Source: Bacteroidales bacterium
Lineage (GTDB): Bacteria; Bacteroidota; Bacteroidia; Bacteroidales; UBA4417
Direction of reading: 5' to 3'
DNA length: 64,000 bases
NCBI GenBank assembly: GCA_030654075.1
Contig: JAURYB010000147.1
Coordinates: 1 to 64,000, forward strand
Shown: one piece after another, positions 43,869 through 53,660 of the stretch
Layout of the letters: each line of letters opens with the position of its first letter
How positions within the stretch are numbered: the first letter of the stretch is position 1
Made by a program: the position numbers and the translations under genes
Notes under the pieces: generated by a model
Database searches by the model: none
What the model was told of the DNA's origin: nothing
Seen by the model: the letters and a program-made list of their open reading frames with translations, nothing else

Positions 43869-44555
43869 TTATTTTATCTCTTTTACTTCTCTTACCAGCA
43901 ACTCATCAATCATGCCGTAAGCTTTTGCCTCTTCGGCTGTCATCCAGTAATCACGGTCCGAATCCTTTTCAATTTTCTTGAAAGTCTGCCCGCTGTGGGA
44001 AGCAATAATATCGTACAATTCCTTCTTCAGTTTCAGGATTTCACGCGTAGTGATTTCAATATCAGAAGCTTGTCCTTCGGCACCGCCCATGGGTTGGTGG
44101 ATAAGGATACGTGAATGACGTAAAGCTGTACGTTTGCCTTTTTCACCCGCGCAAAGTAAAACAGCGCCCATTGAAGCAGCCATACCTGTACAGATTGTGG
44201 CAACATCAGGAGCAATATACTGCATGGTATCATAAATGCCAAGGCCTGCATATACTGATCCGCCAGGAGTATTCAGGTAAATCTGGATATCACGCTTTGA
44301 ATCAACCGATTCGAGAAAGAGTAATTGTGCCTGAATAATATTGGCAACATAATCATCGATTGGAACACCCAGGAATATGATACGGTCCATCATCAAACGT
44401 GAGAAAACATCCATAGTAGCGATGTTTAGCTGGCGTTCCTCGATAATAGTGGGTGAAATATAGCCTTGTGAAACTGAAGCATACCTGTTAAGTGAGGTAC
44501 TGCTTATACCGCGGTGATGGACGGCATATTTGCGAAACTCGTTGTGCATGTTCAT
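43869..44555 (-). CDS. clpP: ClpP protease subunit
   Basis: A 228-residue serine protease subunit of ClpXP. The catalytic triad is visible: Ser128 in GMAASMGA, His153 in ILIHQP and an Asp in EKDSDRDYW (about 198-202). It forms the tetradecameric cytoplasmic chamber. Its start is 3 bp after the tig stop codon, so the two are co-transcribed and probably translationally coupled. The N-terminal about 30 residues precede the typical ClpP core and may be a propeptide. Confidence 0.97.
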   Translation of the reverse strand: MNMHNEFRKYAVHHRGISSTSLNRYASVSQGYISPTIIEERQLNIATMDVFSRLMMDRIIFLGVPIDDYVANIIQAQLLFLESVDSKRDIQIYLNTPGGSVYAGLGIYDTMQYIAPDVATICTGMAASMGAVLLCAGEKGKRTALRHSRILIHQPMGGAEGQASDIEITTREILKLKKELYDIIASHSGQTFKKIEKDSDRDYWMTAEEAKAYGMIDELLVREVKEIK

Positions 44556-44558
44556 ATT

Positions 44559-45920
44559 TTAGTGCTTTTCTGCGTCTAATTTAATAAATTCGTCGTAACT
44601 GATTTCTTTGTTAACCAGCTTGACTTTCGATTTAACATAGGATGCAACACGTTGTCCGTATAACGAATCAACAATGCGGCGTACTTCGTTCGGTTTATCT
44701 TTAATAAATGAATCGGCAATGGTTTCGAGCCTGTCGAGCAGATCTTCGGTTAGCTGCATGGTACGCCATCCCTGAAGATAGTAGTCCTTTACATAATCTT
44801 TAATTTCCTGGTCTTCAACCTGGATACCTGCTTCTTTTATGATCTTATTTTCAATCAGCTGCCATTTCATACCTTCGGCATATTTGCTGTAATCACGTTC
44901 AACATCTTCGGCCGTAAGTTTGCCTTCGTTGCTTTCGATAAGCCAGCGTTTCATGAATTCGTCGGGCAGAGTAAGCGAAACTGATTCAACCAGTTTATCC
45001 TGCATATGATGTGCAAATAAATGATCGCTGTCAGCAACAAACGCTTTTTCCGATTCATTGCGAACCTGGTTACGGAACTCTTCTTCCGTTTTGATTTCGG
45101 CAGTTGGGAACACTTTGTCGAAGAACTCTTCGTTCATTTCGGCAGGGCTCATGGTGCTGATTTCGTTGATGGTAAATTTGAAATCAGATTCCAAACCTTC
45201 AATTTCTTCTTTACTAATACCAAGCATTGCAGAAGCTTCAGCAGCATTGCCGGTAGCTTTCAACGGATTGAAAACAACAGCATCGCCAACTTTAGCACCT
45301 ACAAGTTTTGCTTTTATTTCAGAATCAGTTATCAGGTCGATGGTAACTTTAGATGAGTGTGAAATTCCGCCTTCAAGTTCATTTCCATCAGCATCAAGCT
45401 GAACAAAATCACCTGTAACAACATCTTTTTCACCTGTAACTTCCGGATTTGTTAATGTTCCGAAACGCTGACGCATATCGTCGAGGTATTTGTCAACCAT
45501 GGTGTCATCAACTTTGATAACGGGATAATCGACGGCAATATTTTCGTCGAGTACAAAATCAAACGAAGGTGTCATTCCCAGGTCGAAAAAGAATTCTATA
45601 TCATCTCCTTCTTTCCAGTCGAATTCCTGGGTAAGTGATGTGTTTGGAAGTGGCTGCCCCAGGATATCAAGCTTTTCGTCCTGTATATACTGATGTAGTT
45701 TGTCGGAAACCAGTTTATTTACTTCGTCAGCAAATACGGCACCTCCGTATAGTTTTTTAATCATGCCGAATGGCACATGACCCGGACGAAAACCCGGTAC
45801 ATTGGCCTTACGCTGATAATCTTTTAAAATCTTAGTTACACTCTCGTTGTGGTCAGCCGGGCTGATCACCATTTTGATGGTAGCGGTTAATTCGCCGGTA
45901 TTTTCCCTGGTAATTTCCAT
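44559..45920 (-). CDS. tig: Trigger factor
   Basis: A 453-residue ribosome-associated chaperone. The N-terminal ribosome-binding domain carries the signature FRPGHVPFGMIKKLYGG (about 41-57; GFRxGKxP-like in the general family, with His-Val in place of Lys-x). The middle FKBP-like region (about 150-250) is divergent and may lack prolyl-isomerase activity, as usual in Bacteroidota. The C-terminal helical arms follow. The promoter has a perfect -7 TACCTTTG (46009-46016, minus strand), giving a leader of about 85 bases. It heads the tig-clpP unit. Confidence 0.93.
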   Translation of the reverse strand: MEITRENTGELTATIKMVISPADHNESVTKILKDYQRKANVPGFRPGHVPFGMIKKLYGGAVFADEVNKLVSDKLHQYIQDEKLDILGQPLPNTSLTQEFDWKEGDDIEFFFDLGMTPSFDFVLDENIAVDYPVIKVDDTMVDKYLDDMRQRFGTLTNPEVTGEKDVVTGDFVQLDADGNELEGGISHSSKVTIDLITDSEIKAKLVGAKVGDAVVFNPLKATGNAAEASAMLGISKEEIEGLESDFKFTINEISTMSPAEMNEEFFDKVFPTAEIKTEEEFRNQVRNESEKAFVADSDHLFAHHMQDKLVESVSLTLPDEFMKRWLIESNEGKLTAEDVERDYSKYAEGMKWQLIENKIIKEAGIQVEDQEIKDYVKDYYLQGWRTMQLTEDLLDRLETIADSFIKDKPNEVRRIVDSLYGQRVASYVKSKVKLVNKEISYDEFIKLDAEKH

Positions 45921-46008
45921 TGTACTAAAAAAGATGAGTTTGAATATTCTGTATTAAATTGATTATCTGACACTTATTATCAATGCTAAGACGCGACAAA
46001 TAAGTGGG

Positions 46009-46016
46009 CAAAGGTA
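46009..46016 (-). promoter_or_regulatory. -7 element of tig-clpP
   Basis: TACCTTTG on the minus strand is a perfect TAnnTTTG. No Pho-type half-sites are at the phased positions. Confidence 0.65.
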
Positions 46017-46181
46017 GTATTTTTAATGATTTATACTATGTAATTGGAGAAATAAAGGAGAAAATAAGCTAATTAATATTTTGATGCTCTAAAAAAAGAA
46101 CTCAATTCAATATAATTCTCACTTAATCCTCCATAAAAAAAGAAAAACACATTACAAGAATTGTCTTTGGTAATCGGTGGT

Positions 46182-49100
46182 TTAATAAATTGATATTTTG
46201 CGTGCAACAATTATATTACCTGTTCTGATTTTCAATACAAAAATTCCCCGTTTCAATCCCACTGTAGGAATTACTAGTTTATTCCCGTCAGCATAATAAC
46301 TATAAACTTCCTGTCCTAGTTGATTTAGAATACTGACATGACTGAAATTAACCGGAGTTTCAATAGTGATCAGACCGCTGGTTGGATTCGGATAAATTTT
46401 AAGTGATGCTTTATTTTCGGGTATATCTGTCATAATCCACGCATCAGTACAAACGAGTTCAGAAAAGCCGGTCGTAAAAATAGCAAGTACGCAGTAGGTC
46501 TGCTTGCCACTTGTAACCTGATTGTCACTATAGGAAGAACTTTGAATAGGGAATTCATTCAATTTAGTATCGTTTCGAAAAACATTGAAACCTAAAAAAT
46601 TTTCCGATGCGGGTGAATTCCATTCCAGAAGTACATTCCTGCCTGTTACACTGGCAGTAAGGTTAGTAACCGGGCTTGGCATAAATACATCAGTGCACTC
46701 GGGTTCAGAATTACCTGACGGATAAACAGCAACTAAACAGTAGGTTTGCTTACCGGTTAAAGGAGAATTATAGGGTGGTTCATCAAGGTAATACATTCTG
46801 TTAAGTGGATTTGAATTTAACAGGATGCTGTTACGGAAAACATTATATCTTATTTCAACTCCGGTTACAGGAGTGTTCCATTCCAGTTTCACATCCCTGT
46901 AATCCAAAACAGTAGCTGACAGGTTCTTTACGGGGCTTAATACAGATGCATCAATACACGCAGCTTCCGATTTCCCGTCAGTGTAGACAGCAACAACACA
47001 ATAGGTATGCTTACCATAGGAAACGTTTATATCATTGTAATATTTGCTACTAACAGGATTTACAGTTAAAAGCGTATCGTTGCGGTACAGATTATATCCT
47101 GAAACAGTTTCCGAAGCCGGGGCATTCCATTCCAGGCGGATACTTTTGCCGGTAACAACTGCATGTAAGCTGCTCACCGGTGCCAGGAACTTTTTACTTT
47201 GAATAAGGCCAATAAATTTGAACATACCTCCGGCAGTAGCACTGGCATTGAAACCACCAGCCCACCCGGTCCGGGGACTAACAAAGTCAACTTTATTCAT
47301 CTGATCGATTTCATTGCCCATAAAAGGAACCCATGAATGACCGCCATCAATGCTGTAGAAAACACCATAACGCGCGCTAAATCCCTGTACTAATTCAGTT
47401 CCAGTGCTCACCCAGGTATTTTCAGTTCCCGGAACAAAGCAGAAATCGTTTGTGCCAATAGTACCAATGATGCTGATGGGAGTCCAGGTAACGCCCCCAT
47501 CGAAAGTTTCGGAAAGAGCACCTGTTGAATTCGTGCTTTTATCCTGTGCCAGTCCATGAAATTGATCGGCAAACTCAACATCAATATATTTTCCAGAAAG
47601 GGTTGTAGTGTTAACATCCCAGTGGTGCCCCCTGTCGCTTGTCCGGTAAACCCGGCCTTTTGAAGTGCCGAACCAGGCCTTATTTCCTATGGCAGAGTAA
47701 TAGTCAGTAACTCCGATTTCATCTGCAACAGGATCCGGAATGTTTTCAGCAGCTACCCGGGTCCAGGTAGTTCCGCCATTATCAGTTGTATATATATCAA
47801 AATCACCACCTGTTGGATCACCCATACAGAAACCATTGCGGTTGTCGAAGAAATGAACCACGTTGGGGAATGAAGCAGCATCACTGAAGGTTGCTGTTGC
47901 CTGCCTTGACCAGTTGATGCCACCATCTTTCGTAACATAGATACCTTGTGGATTAGTGCCTGACTGCCAGAACATCGGGCAATAAGCCGTATCGGCATTC
48001 AGTGCAAAAATCATCGAAGGTGTAAGTCCGCTACAATTTGGAATGATACCTGGTGTCCACGTTTCACCTCCGTTAATTGTACGCGTAAATACCTGAAGGG
48101 GACTGTTTGCGTCAAACCCGTCATAGGCGGTTGCCCAGGCGACCAGTGAGTCAACGGCATGAATATGGCTTATACCGAAAGAAGGTTTAGAAAACGCCGA
48201 TGCCTGGGATATCCATTCGCTGTTCCTTATATTAACTTTATAATAAGATGTATCCGTTGAATTAATAGCTTCTACTTTTATTGTATGATTACCAATGGCG
48301 TATCCGGCTGTACTCAGATTGTAAGTAAAATTGGATTGGGAGGTGCTATGAATCAAAGCATTATCAAAATAGACGTTTACTTTAGCTGCAGTACCTTTAA
48401 GAACCGAGCAGTCGATTGCAGAAGTTGAGTTACAGGCTATTAATTGATTGTGAATTAAATTAGTAATCCGTACAACCAGGTTTGGATTGCCTGGCCTGAT
48501 CCCTTTTACAATTACATTTGTATTATTGTATCTGCCCTGCGAAGTATTAAGTTGTCCGATGCGAAACCAGCCATTTAAGGAGCCTGACCATCCCCAATTC
48601 ATGTGGAACATATCATCACTCCATCGCCAGCCGTCGCAAACCCAGGCGTGACCACCCAGAGTAGCGTCATACCCTGCATAATATAGTGGTTGTAAAGCAT
48701 GTATTTCAGCTTTCAGAAGCTCTTTCCATTCATTGTCGGTATAGTCTTCTTTTTTGGAAATGCTTATTGTTGACGCGTCGTAATTGAAATAGGCAGGCAT
48801 AGCCCAGAGAACAGACTCATGAGATGCACCTGAACCACTAATATTATAATTCATATCTACCGATATCCCAACCTGGTAAAGCAATGAAGCAATCTTATGA
48901 AAGTTTGAGCCATTGGCTGAGTTCCCCATTAGTTGCCATTGGTAAGTCGAGTCCCCGAAATTAGCTTTCTGAATACCATAGGCACGATGCTCATATGAAT
49001 GTGATTGAAAACCTTGCTTTGGAAAATTGTAATACTTCATGATCTGCGCCATGGCAGTGGCTACACAACCAGCAGGTACGCGTCCGCCGGGGCCTCCGGC

Positions 49101-49592
49101 ATCAACAGGACAATAATAATTATACCATTCCGCCTGGTCCCAGGTGGTCGTAAGCAGTGGACCGGCATCATACAAAGTTTGTTTTAAGCCTTTGTTACGG
49201 ATTTGGTTCCATTCTTTCAGTGTTTCTGTATTGTCGGGGTTCGAAGCTATAATATAAGCTATCTCTTTGCTATAGGAATCGAACCAGTATTTTGCGGCCG
49301 GATTAGAAATTTCCTGGTCGATATAACCTTCGTTTGACTGAGCCAATACAGGAGTAACTGCATCGTCGGCAGCTATAACCACAAATCCGCCTCCTTCATA
49401 ATTGAAAACATGGTAAACAGTGACACTATTGTAATCAACGCTGAAAGAATTCGCAATAGCCTTAGAAACATTTTTATTATAACTGCTGAAATAATTGTCA
49501 GCCAAAATTCTGGCTTTATCGATGGCAACCGTTTTTGCCGGGCCGGAAATGTTGATGAAAAGACATATCAGAAAGATAGCAAAAACTTTCAT
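46182..49592 (-). CDS. C10 protease with three Fn3-like repeats, T9SS
   Basis: A 1136-residue secreted cysteine protease of the streptopain (C10) type. The order is: signal peptide; SpeB-type prodomain (about 20-135, with FNYEGGGFVVIAADD); catalytic domain with Cys176 (VPAGCVATAMAQIM), His314 (GGHAWVCDGW) and a following NWGW; a BNR/YCF48-like propeller region (about 470-800) with repeated GGxTW motifs; three fibronectin-III-like repeats (about 805-1055, each with LEWN and KxTYCVxAxY); and a T9SS sorting domain (IYPNPTSGLITIET). ATG 49592 gives a proper signal peptide, while the 15-codon longer frame does not. It lies 50 bp after its paralogue and shares its leader sequence. Confidence 0.93.
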   Translation of the reverse strand: MKVFAIFLICLFINISGPAKTVAIDKARILADNYFSSYNKNVSKAIANSFSVDYNSVTVYHVFNYEGGGFVVIAADDAVTPVLAQSNEGYIDQEISNPAAKYWFDSYSKEIAYIIASNPDNTETLKEWNQIRNKGLKQTLYDAGPLLTTTWDQAEWYNYYCPVDAGGPGGRVPAGCVATAMAQIMKYYNFPKQGFQSHSYEHRAYGIQKANFGDSTYQWQLMGNSANGSNFHKIASLLYQVGISVDMNYNISGSGASHESVLWAMPAYFNYDASTISISKKEDYTDNEWKELLKAEIHALQPLYYAGYDATLGGHAWVCDGWRWSDDMFHMNWGWSGSLNGWFRIGQLNTSQGRYNNTNVIVKGIRPGNPNLVVRITNLIHNQLIACNSTSAIDCSVLKGTAAKVNVYFDNALIHSTSQSNFTYNLSTAGYAIGNHTIKVEAINSTDTSYYKVNIRNSEWISQASAFSKPSFGISHIHAVDSLVAWATAYDGFDANSPLQVFTRTINGGETWTPGIIPNCSGLTPSMIFALNADTAYCPMFWQSGTNPQGIYVTKDGGINWSRQATATFSDAASFPNVVHFFDNRNGFCMGDPTGGDFDIYTTDNGGTTWTRVAAENIPDPVADEIGVTDYYSAIGNKAWFGTSKGRVYRTSDRGHHWDVNTTTLSGKYIDVEFADQFHGLAQDKSTNSTGALSETFDGGVTWTPISIIGTIGTNDFCFVPGTENTWVSTGTELVQGFSARYGVFYSIDGGHSWVPFMGNEIDQMNKVDFVSPRTGWAGGFNASATAGGMFKFIGLIQSKKFLAPVSSLHAVVTGKSIRLEWNAPASETVSGYNLYRNDTLLTVNPVSSKYYNDINVSYGKHTYCVVAVYTDGKSEAACIDASVLSPVKNLSATVLDYRDVKLEWNTPVTGVEIRYNVFRNSILLNSNPLNRMYYLDEPPYNSPLTGKQTYCLVAVYPSGNSEPECTDVFMPSPVTNLTASVTGRNVLLEWNSPASENFLGFNVFRNDTKLNEFPIQSSSYSDNQVTSGKQTYCVLAIFTTGFSELVCTDAWIMTDIPENKASLKIYPNPTSGLITIETPVNFSHVSILNQLGQEVYSYYADGNKLVIPTVGLKRGIFVLKIRTGNIIVARKISIY

Positions 49593-49642
49593 AACACATT
49601 GGTTTTGTTTAGTTTGTCTAACTCTTACCTTATTCAAATATT

Positions 49643-52534
49643 TTACATGACTGTTATTTTTCTTGAGATTCGGCTATTCTCAAAATTGATTTGCAAAACA
49701 TAAACACCATATTTAAAACCTTCGGTAAGAATTTTCAGGTTTTTACCTTGAGTCCTGTAGCTGTAAATCTCCTGCCCAAGGCTGTTAAAAATACTCACCC
49801 GGCTGAATTCTATGGCAGTTTCGATATTTATCATCTCAGCTGCAGGATTGGGATAAACGTTCACCAAAACTCTATTTTCGGGAAAACCCAGCATAACAAG
49901 GGCATCTGTGCAAACAGCATCCGACTCACCTGCAGGGTAAACTACTTTAACACAATATGTTTGTTTACCAGTCGCAACCGGATTGTCGGTATATGTTGGA
50001 TTAACCAGAGGAACGAGGTTGAGCAGTGTATCGTTTCGGAAAACATTATATCCTTTACCATCATTGTTAACAGGAACAGTCCAGGAAAGATTGATCTGCC
50101 TGCCGGAAATCGTAGCAAACAGATTACTGACCGGGTTTAAAGGGCTTTTTGGAGGGAACTCGCCCAGAAACTTAAATACACCGCCCCTGGTACTACTCTC
50201 ATTGAAGCTGCCTGCCCATCCATTGCTTTTGCTGATAAAGTCAACGGCAAGAAACTGGAAAGCTTCAGTTCCAGCGAAACGAGCCCATGAATGTCCCCCG
50301 TCATAACTAAAAAAGGCACCTTTTGCTGCTCCAGCTCCTGTGCTCACCCAGGTATTGTCGGTACCGGGAACATAACAGAGGTCATGTGTACCAATCTGTC
50401 CGGTTATGGAAACCGCTGACCATGTTATACCTCCGTCGAATGTTTCGGACAAGGCGCCTTTTGTATCAGCGCTTCTATCCTGTGCCAGGCCGTGAAACTG
50501 GTTGGCAAACTCTACATCAACTTCTTTTCCGGCAAGAGTAGTGGTGCTGACATCCCAGTGCAGACCTTTATCACTTGTACGGTAAACCCTTCCCTTCGTA
50601 GTTCCGAACCAAGCTTTATTCCCTGCTGCCGAGTAGTAGGAAATTATGCCGTTCTCACCTGTTTCAGGATCGGGAATGTTTCCGGCAGCAACCCTGGTCC
50701 ACCAGTTATATCCCCCATCACTCACAATATATATCTCAAACTCGCCATCAACCGGATCCCCCATACAGAAGCCTTCGTACTTGTTGAAAAAATGAATAAC
50801 ATTTGGAAATGAAGCCGCATTACTGAACCAGGCATTAAACTTCCTTGTCCAGGAGATTCCGCCATTCCTGGTCACATAAATACATTGCTGTCCGGAGCCT
50901 GATGGCATAAACATAGGGCAAAAAGCGGTATCGGCATTGAGCGCGAAAATCATGGCAGGGATAGTATGATCGCAGTCGTTAATAATGCCTGTAGTCCATG
51001 TTTCACCCCCGTTTTTAGTCCGGGTAAACTCTTGTACTGGTCTTGTCGGATTATCTCCGTTTGCAGCTGTTGCCCATACAATCAGTGAATCGACTACATG
51101 AATACTTTGAATAGCGCGATGTTTACGGGTAAAAGCGGACGCCTGCGGTACCCATCCGAAATTGGCTACAGTTACTTCGTGATAACCTGTATCGGCAGTG
51201 TTTAAAGCTTCTAATTTAAGGATATGTGCCCCCTTGGTATAATCAGTTGTAACGAGGTCGTAGGTGAAGTGGGACCGGGTAGATGAATAAATGAGTTTGG
51301 TGTCCAGATAGAGGTTTATTAAATCTGGCGTTCCTTTTATCACATAACAGTCAATACCCACAACAGGGCCATACCCTATCACCTGGCTGGGTTCAATATT
51401 GGTAATCCGCACAATTATGTCAGGATTGCCCGGCTTTATACCTTTCACAACAATATTGTCAGCATTAAAATCATTGAAAGCAGGATTGAGTCCTCCGATG
51501 GTAAACCAGCCATCAGCAGCACCCGACCATCCCCAGTTCATATGGAACATATCGTCACCTGAACGCCATCCGTCGCAAACCCAGGCATGTCCAGGTGACC
51601 CAAGGCTATCATTACCTCTATAAAAAACCGGCCGTGAAGCATTTAGTTCCGCTTTCAGCATTTCTTTCCATTCAATGTCAGTATAATTATATTTTGGAGC
51701 AGTACTAATGGTTAAAGGATCATAATTAAAATAGTTTGTGAGTGCCCAGGGTACAAATTCGCAACGAGCACCCGATGAACCAAGGTCATATTCCATATCT
51801 ACCGATACTCCTGCATGGTAAAGCAACTTAGAAATATATTGGTAGTTTGTAATGTTCGCACTGTTGCCCATTGAATCCCAGTTGTAAGTGGTGTTTCCAA
51901 AATCGGCAGTCTGTATGCCAAAGTTTTCGTTAACATAGGAATGGGACAAAACGCCATGCGCAGGGAAGTTGTGGTATTTCATAATCTGTCCCATGGCAGT
52001 GGCAACGCAGCCTGTCGGCACATGCGCACCAGGGATGTAAGGGTTTTCCGGGCAATAATAATTATACCACTGAGTCTGATCCCAGGTAGTAGTAAGAAGA
52101 GGGCCTGTTTCGGTAAAGCATTGACGGCTTTCATTCCTTAACATGTTATTCCATTGCTTAAGGGTTTCGGTATTATCGGGATTGGAAGCAATGATATGAG
52201 CAATCTCTTTGCAATAAGAATCGAACCAGTATTTCGCGGCAGGATTGGCTATTTCACGATCAATATAACCTTCGTTCGACTGAGCCAGTATGGGTGTTAC
52301 AGCATCATCGGCAGCTACAACAACAAATCCGCCACCTTGATAATTAAAAACACGGTACACAGTAATACCCTCGTATGTAACGCTGAAGAAACTTTCTACT
52401 GCCCTGGAGTTCTTTCTACTATGACTGCTGAAATAATTGTCAGCCACAATACGGGACGAATCGATTGTTACCGTTTTTGCCAAGCCGGAAACGGTAAAGA
52501 AAAGGCTCAGGAATAAAACTGTAAGTTTTCGCAT
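49643..52534 (-). CDS. C10 protease with one Fn3-like repeat, T9SS
   Basis: A 963-residue paralogue of the neighbouring protein, similar along the shared length. Signal peptide (1-19), prodomain (20-135), C10 catalytic domain with Cys176 (VPTGCVATAMGQIM), His316 (PGHAWVCDGW) and NWGWSG; BNR/YCF48-like propeller with GGxxW repeats; one fibronectin-III-like repeat (about 800-885); and a T9SS sorting domain (VYPNPAAEMINIET). The catalytic residues are intact. It is the upstream gene of the pair; no -7 element was found in the 50-bp gap after it, so both are probably transcribed together. Likely a surface or secreted protease with the propeller and Fn3 parts for binding. Confidence 0.93.
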   Translation of the reverse strand: MRKLTVLFLSLFFTVSGLAKTVTIDSSRIVADNYFSSHSRKNSRAVESFFSVTYEGITVYRVFNYQGGGFVVVAADDAVTPILAQSNEGYIDREIANPAAKYWFDSYCKEIAHIIASNPDNTETLKQWNNMLRNESRQCFTETGPLLTTTWDQTQWYNYYCPENPYIPGAHVPTGCVATAMGQIMKYHNFPAHGVLSHSYVNENFGIQTADFGNTTYNWDSMGNSANITNYQYISKLLYHAGVSVDMEYDLGSSGARCEFVPWALTNYFNYDPLTISTAPKYNYTDIEWKEMLKAELNASRPVFYRGNDSLGSPGHAWVCDGWRSGDDMFHMNWGWSGAADGWFTIGGLNPAFNDFNADNIVVKGIKPGNPDIIVRITNIEPSQVIGYGPVVGIDCYVIKGTPDLINLYLDTKLIYSSTRSHFTYDLVTTDYTKGAHILKLEALNTADTGYHEVTVANFGWVPQASAFTRKHRAIQSIHVVDSLIVWATAANGDNPTRPVQEFTRTKNGGETWTTGIINDCDHTIPAMIFALNADTAFCPMFMPSGSGQQCIYVTRNGGISWTRKFNAWFSNAASFPNVIHFFNKYEGFCMGDPVDGEFEIYIVSDGGYNWWTRVAAGNIPDPETGENGIISYYSAAGNKAWFGTTKGRVYRTSDKGLHWDVSTTTLAGKEVDVEFANQFHGLAQDRSADTKGALSETFDGGITWSAVSITGQIGTHDLCYVPGTDNTWVSTGAGAAKGAFFSYDGGHSWARFAGTEAFQFLAVDFISKSNGWAGSFNESSTRGGVFKFLGEFPPKSPLNPVSNLFATISGRQINLSWTVPVNNDGKGYNVFRNDTLLNLVPLVNPTYTDNPVATGKQTYCVKVVYPAGESDAVCTDALVMLGFPENRVLVNVYPNPAAEMINIETAIEFSRVSIFNSLGQEIYSYRTQGKNLKILTEGFKYGVYVLQINFENSRISRKITVM

Positions 52535-52740
52535 GTTACACTGGTTTTAGAGTTTTGTGCAACTTACTTATCTGAGTTTGTTTAGTTAAAGAGTGAAACT
52601 GAATTATTTGAAGCAAATTTTAATATTCGGTTAAATACCGTTGGTGGTAAAGAGAGCAGTGTAAAATTAAATACGATTATTCTATCTACAAATATACGAA
52701 ATGTATAGCAAATGTGCTTGCGAAGGAATGAACTTCTCTG

Positions 52741-53000
52741 GAATGCAATAAGCTGCTTTACAGCAGCTTTAAACTCATTTGTGCGGATCCAGTACTTCCC
52801 TCCTTCGTCGGGATAATCTTCTCGTCTCTTAATCCATTGTAAAATGCAAAAAGCTGCCCAAAAGCAGCTTTAAACACATTTTGTGCGGATGAAGGGACTT
52901 CCCTCCTGCGTCGGGATAAACTTCTCGTCCCTTCATCCAATATAAAATGCAAAAAGCTGCTAAAAAGCAGCTTTAAACAAAACTGTGCGGATGAAGGGAC
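52741..53000. repeat. Tandem repeat containing a tRNA-Leu tail
   Basis: About 2.6 copies of a 102-bp unit (52741-52840, 52841-52942, 52943-53000). Each begins with a hairpin AAAGCTGC/GCAGCTTT and continues into TGTGCGGATGAAGGGACT, the antisense of the 3' end of the tRNA-Leu gene. In the two outer copies this is followed by a spacer and then GTCCCTTCATCC, making a perfect 12-bp inverted repeat with GGATGAAGGGAC in copy 2 and a decayed one in copy 1. Copy 3 is the real tRNA end. The structure suggests duplication of the tRNA tail with its terminator. Confidence 0.85.
52951..52976 (-). terminator. Terminator of the tRNA-Leu gene
   Basis: On the minus strand AAAGCTGC and GCAGCTTT form a stem with a T-rich loop, followed by five T, about 12 bases after the tRNA 3' end. 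Two further copies of the same hairpin lie downstream within the tandem repeat. Confidence 0.8.
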
Positions 53001-53067
53001 TCGAACCCATACGTCTCACGACACCAGATCCTAAGTCTGGCGCGGCTACCAATTACGCCACATCCGC
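52986..53067 (-). tRNA. tRNA-Leu (anticodon UAG)
   Basis: Reading the minus strand, the acceptor stem GCGGATG pairs with CATCCGC and discriminator A follows. The anticodon stem CCAGA/TCTGG encloses the loop CTTAGGA, so the anticodon is UAG, decoding CUA/CUG-type Leu codons. A long variable arm (GTCGTGAGAC) and TGGGTTCGAGTCCC T-arm are as expected for a class II tRNA. CCA is not encoded. The gene is 82 bases long. Confidence 0.95.
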
Positions 53068-53084
53068 AGAAGCATATTGTGGCG

Positions 53085-53114
53085 CAAAGGTACAATTAAT
53101 TTCGGGTTGGCAAA
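53085..53114 (-). promoter_or_regulatory. Promoter of tRNA-Leu
   Basis: On the minus strand TTTG (53111-53114), an 18-bp spacer, then TACCTTTG (53085-53092) form a textbook Bacteroidota promoter (-33 TTTG, -7 TAnnTTTG), about 17 bp before the tRNA 5' end. Confidence 0.85.
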
Positions 53115-53128
53115 ATATCCGCTTCAGA

Positions 53129-53629
53129 TTATTTCAACGAATCCAATGCCGGCTGATAGTCAGGTTCTTCTGTAATTTCAGGAACCAACTGATTATATAA
53201 AACGGTACCATCTTTATCGAGAACAACGACGGCACGTGCCATTAATCCCTGTAAAGGACCGTCGGTAATCATAACACCAAAACTTTTACCAAAGTTATTG
53301 CTACGGAATTCGGATGCTGAAACCACGTTTTCAATACCTTCGGCAGCACAGAAACGGCCGTGAGCGAATGGCAGATCTTTTGAAATACAAATCACTGCGG
53401 CATCTTTTAATTTAGCTGCTTCCACATTGAAACGCCTAACCGAAGCTGCGCAGGTAGCTGTATCAAGGCTTGGAAAAATGTTTAAAACCAGGCGTTTTCC
53501 GGTGAAATCAGTGTTCTTTACATCAGCTAAATTGCTTCCTACCAGCGAGAATTCAGGTGCTTTTGATCCTACTGCAGGCAATTCCCCTATCGTGTTAACA
53601 GGGCTTCCTTTTAATGTTACTTTTGACAT
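53129..53629 (-). CDS. tpx: Thiol peroxidase
   Basis: A 166-residue atypical 2-Cys peroxiredoxin that reduces peroxides with thioredoxin. The peroxidatic Cys60 is in SLDTATCAASVRRFN, and the resolving Cys94 is in FAHGRFCAAEGI. The thioredoxin-fold start VGSKAPEFSLV and C-terminal VVVLDKDGTVLYNQLVPEI are typical. Cytoplasmic and full length. It is transcribed toward the tRNA gene on the same strand; upstream lies a large tandem repeat. Confidence 0.96.
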   Translation of the reverse strand: MSKVTLKGSPVNTIGELPAVGSKAPEFSLVGSNLADVKNTDFTGKRLVLNIFPSLDTATCAASVRRFNVEAAKLKDAAVICISKDLPFAHGRFCAAEGIENVVSASEFRSNNFGKSFGVMITDGPLQGLMARAVVVLDKDGTVLYNQLVPEITEEPDYQPALDSLK

Positions 53630-53660
53630 GTTTTTGAAAGTTTAGTTATATTTATAAATA

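Noticed and set aside
52758-52952. 64-codon minus-strand frame in the tRNA-tail repeat
   Set aside because: It runs through terminator hairpins and tRNA-derived sequence; not a protein gene.
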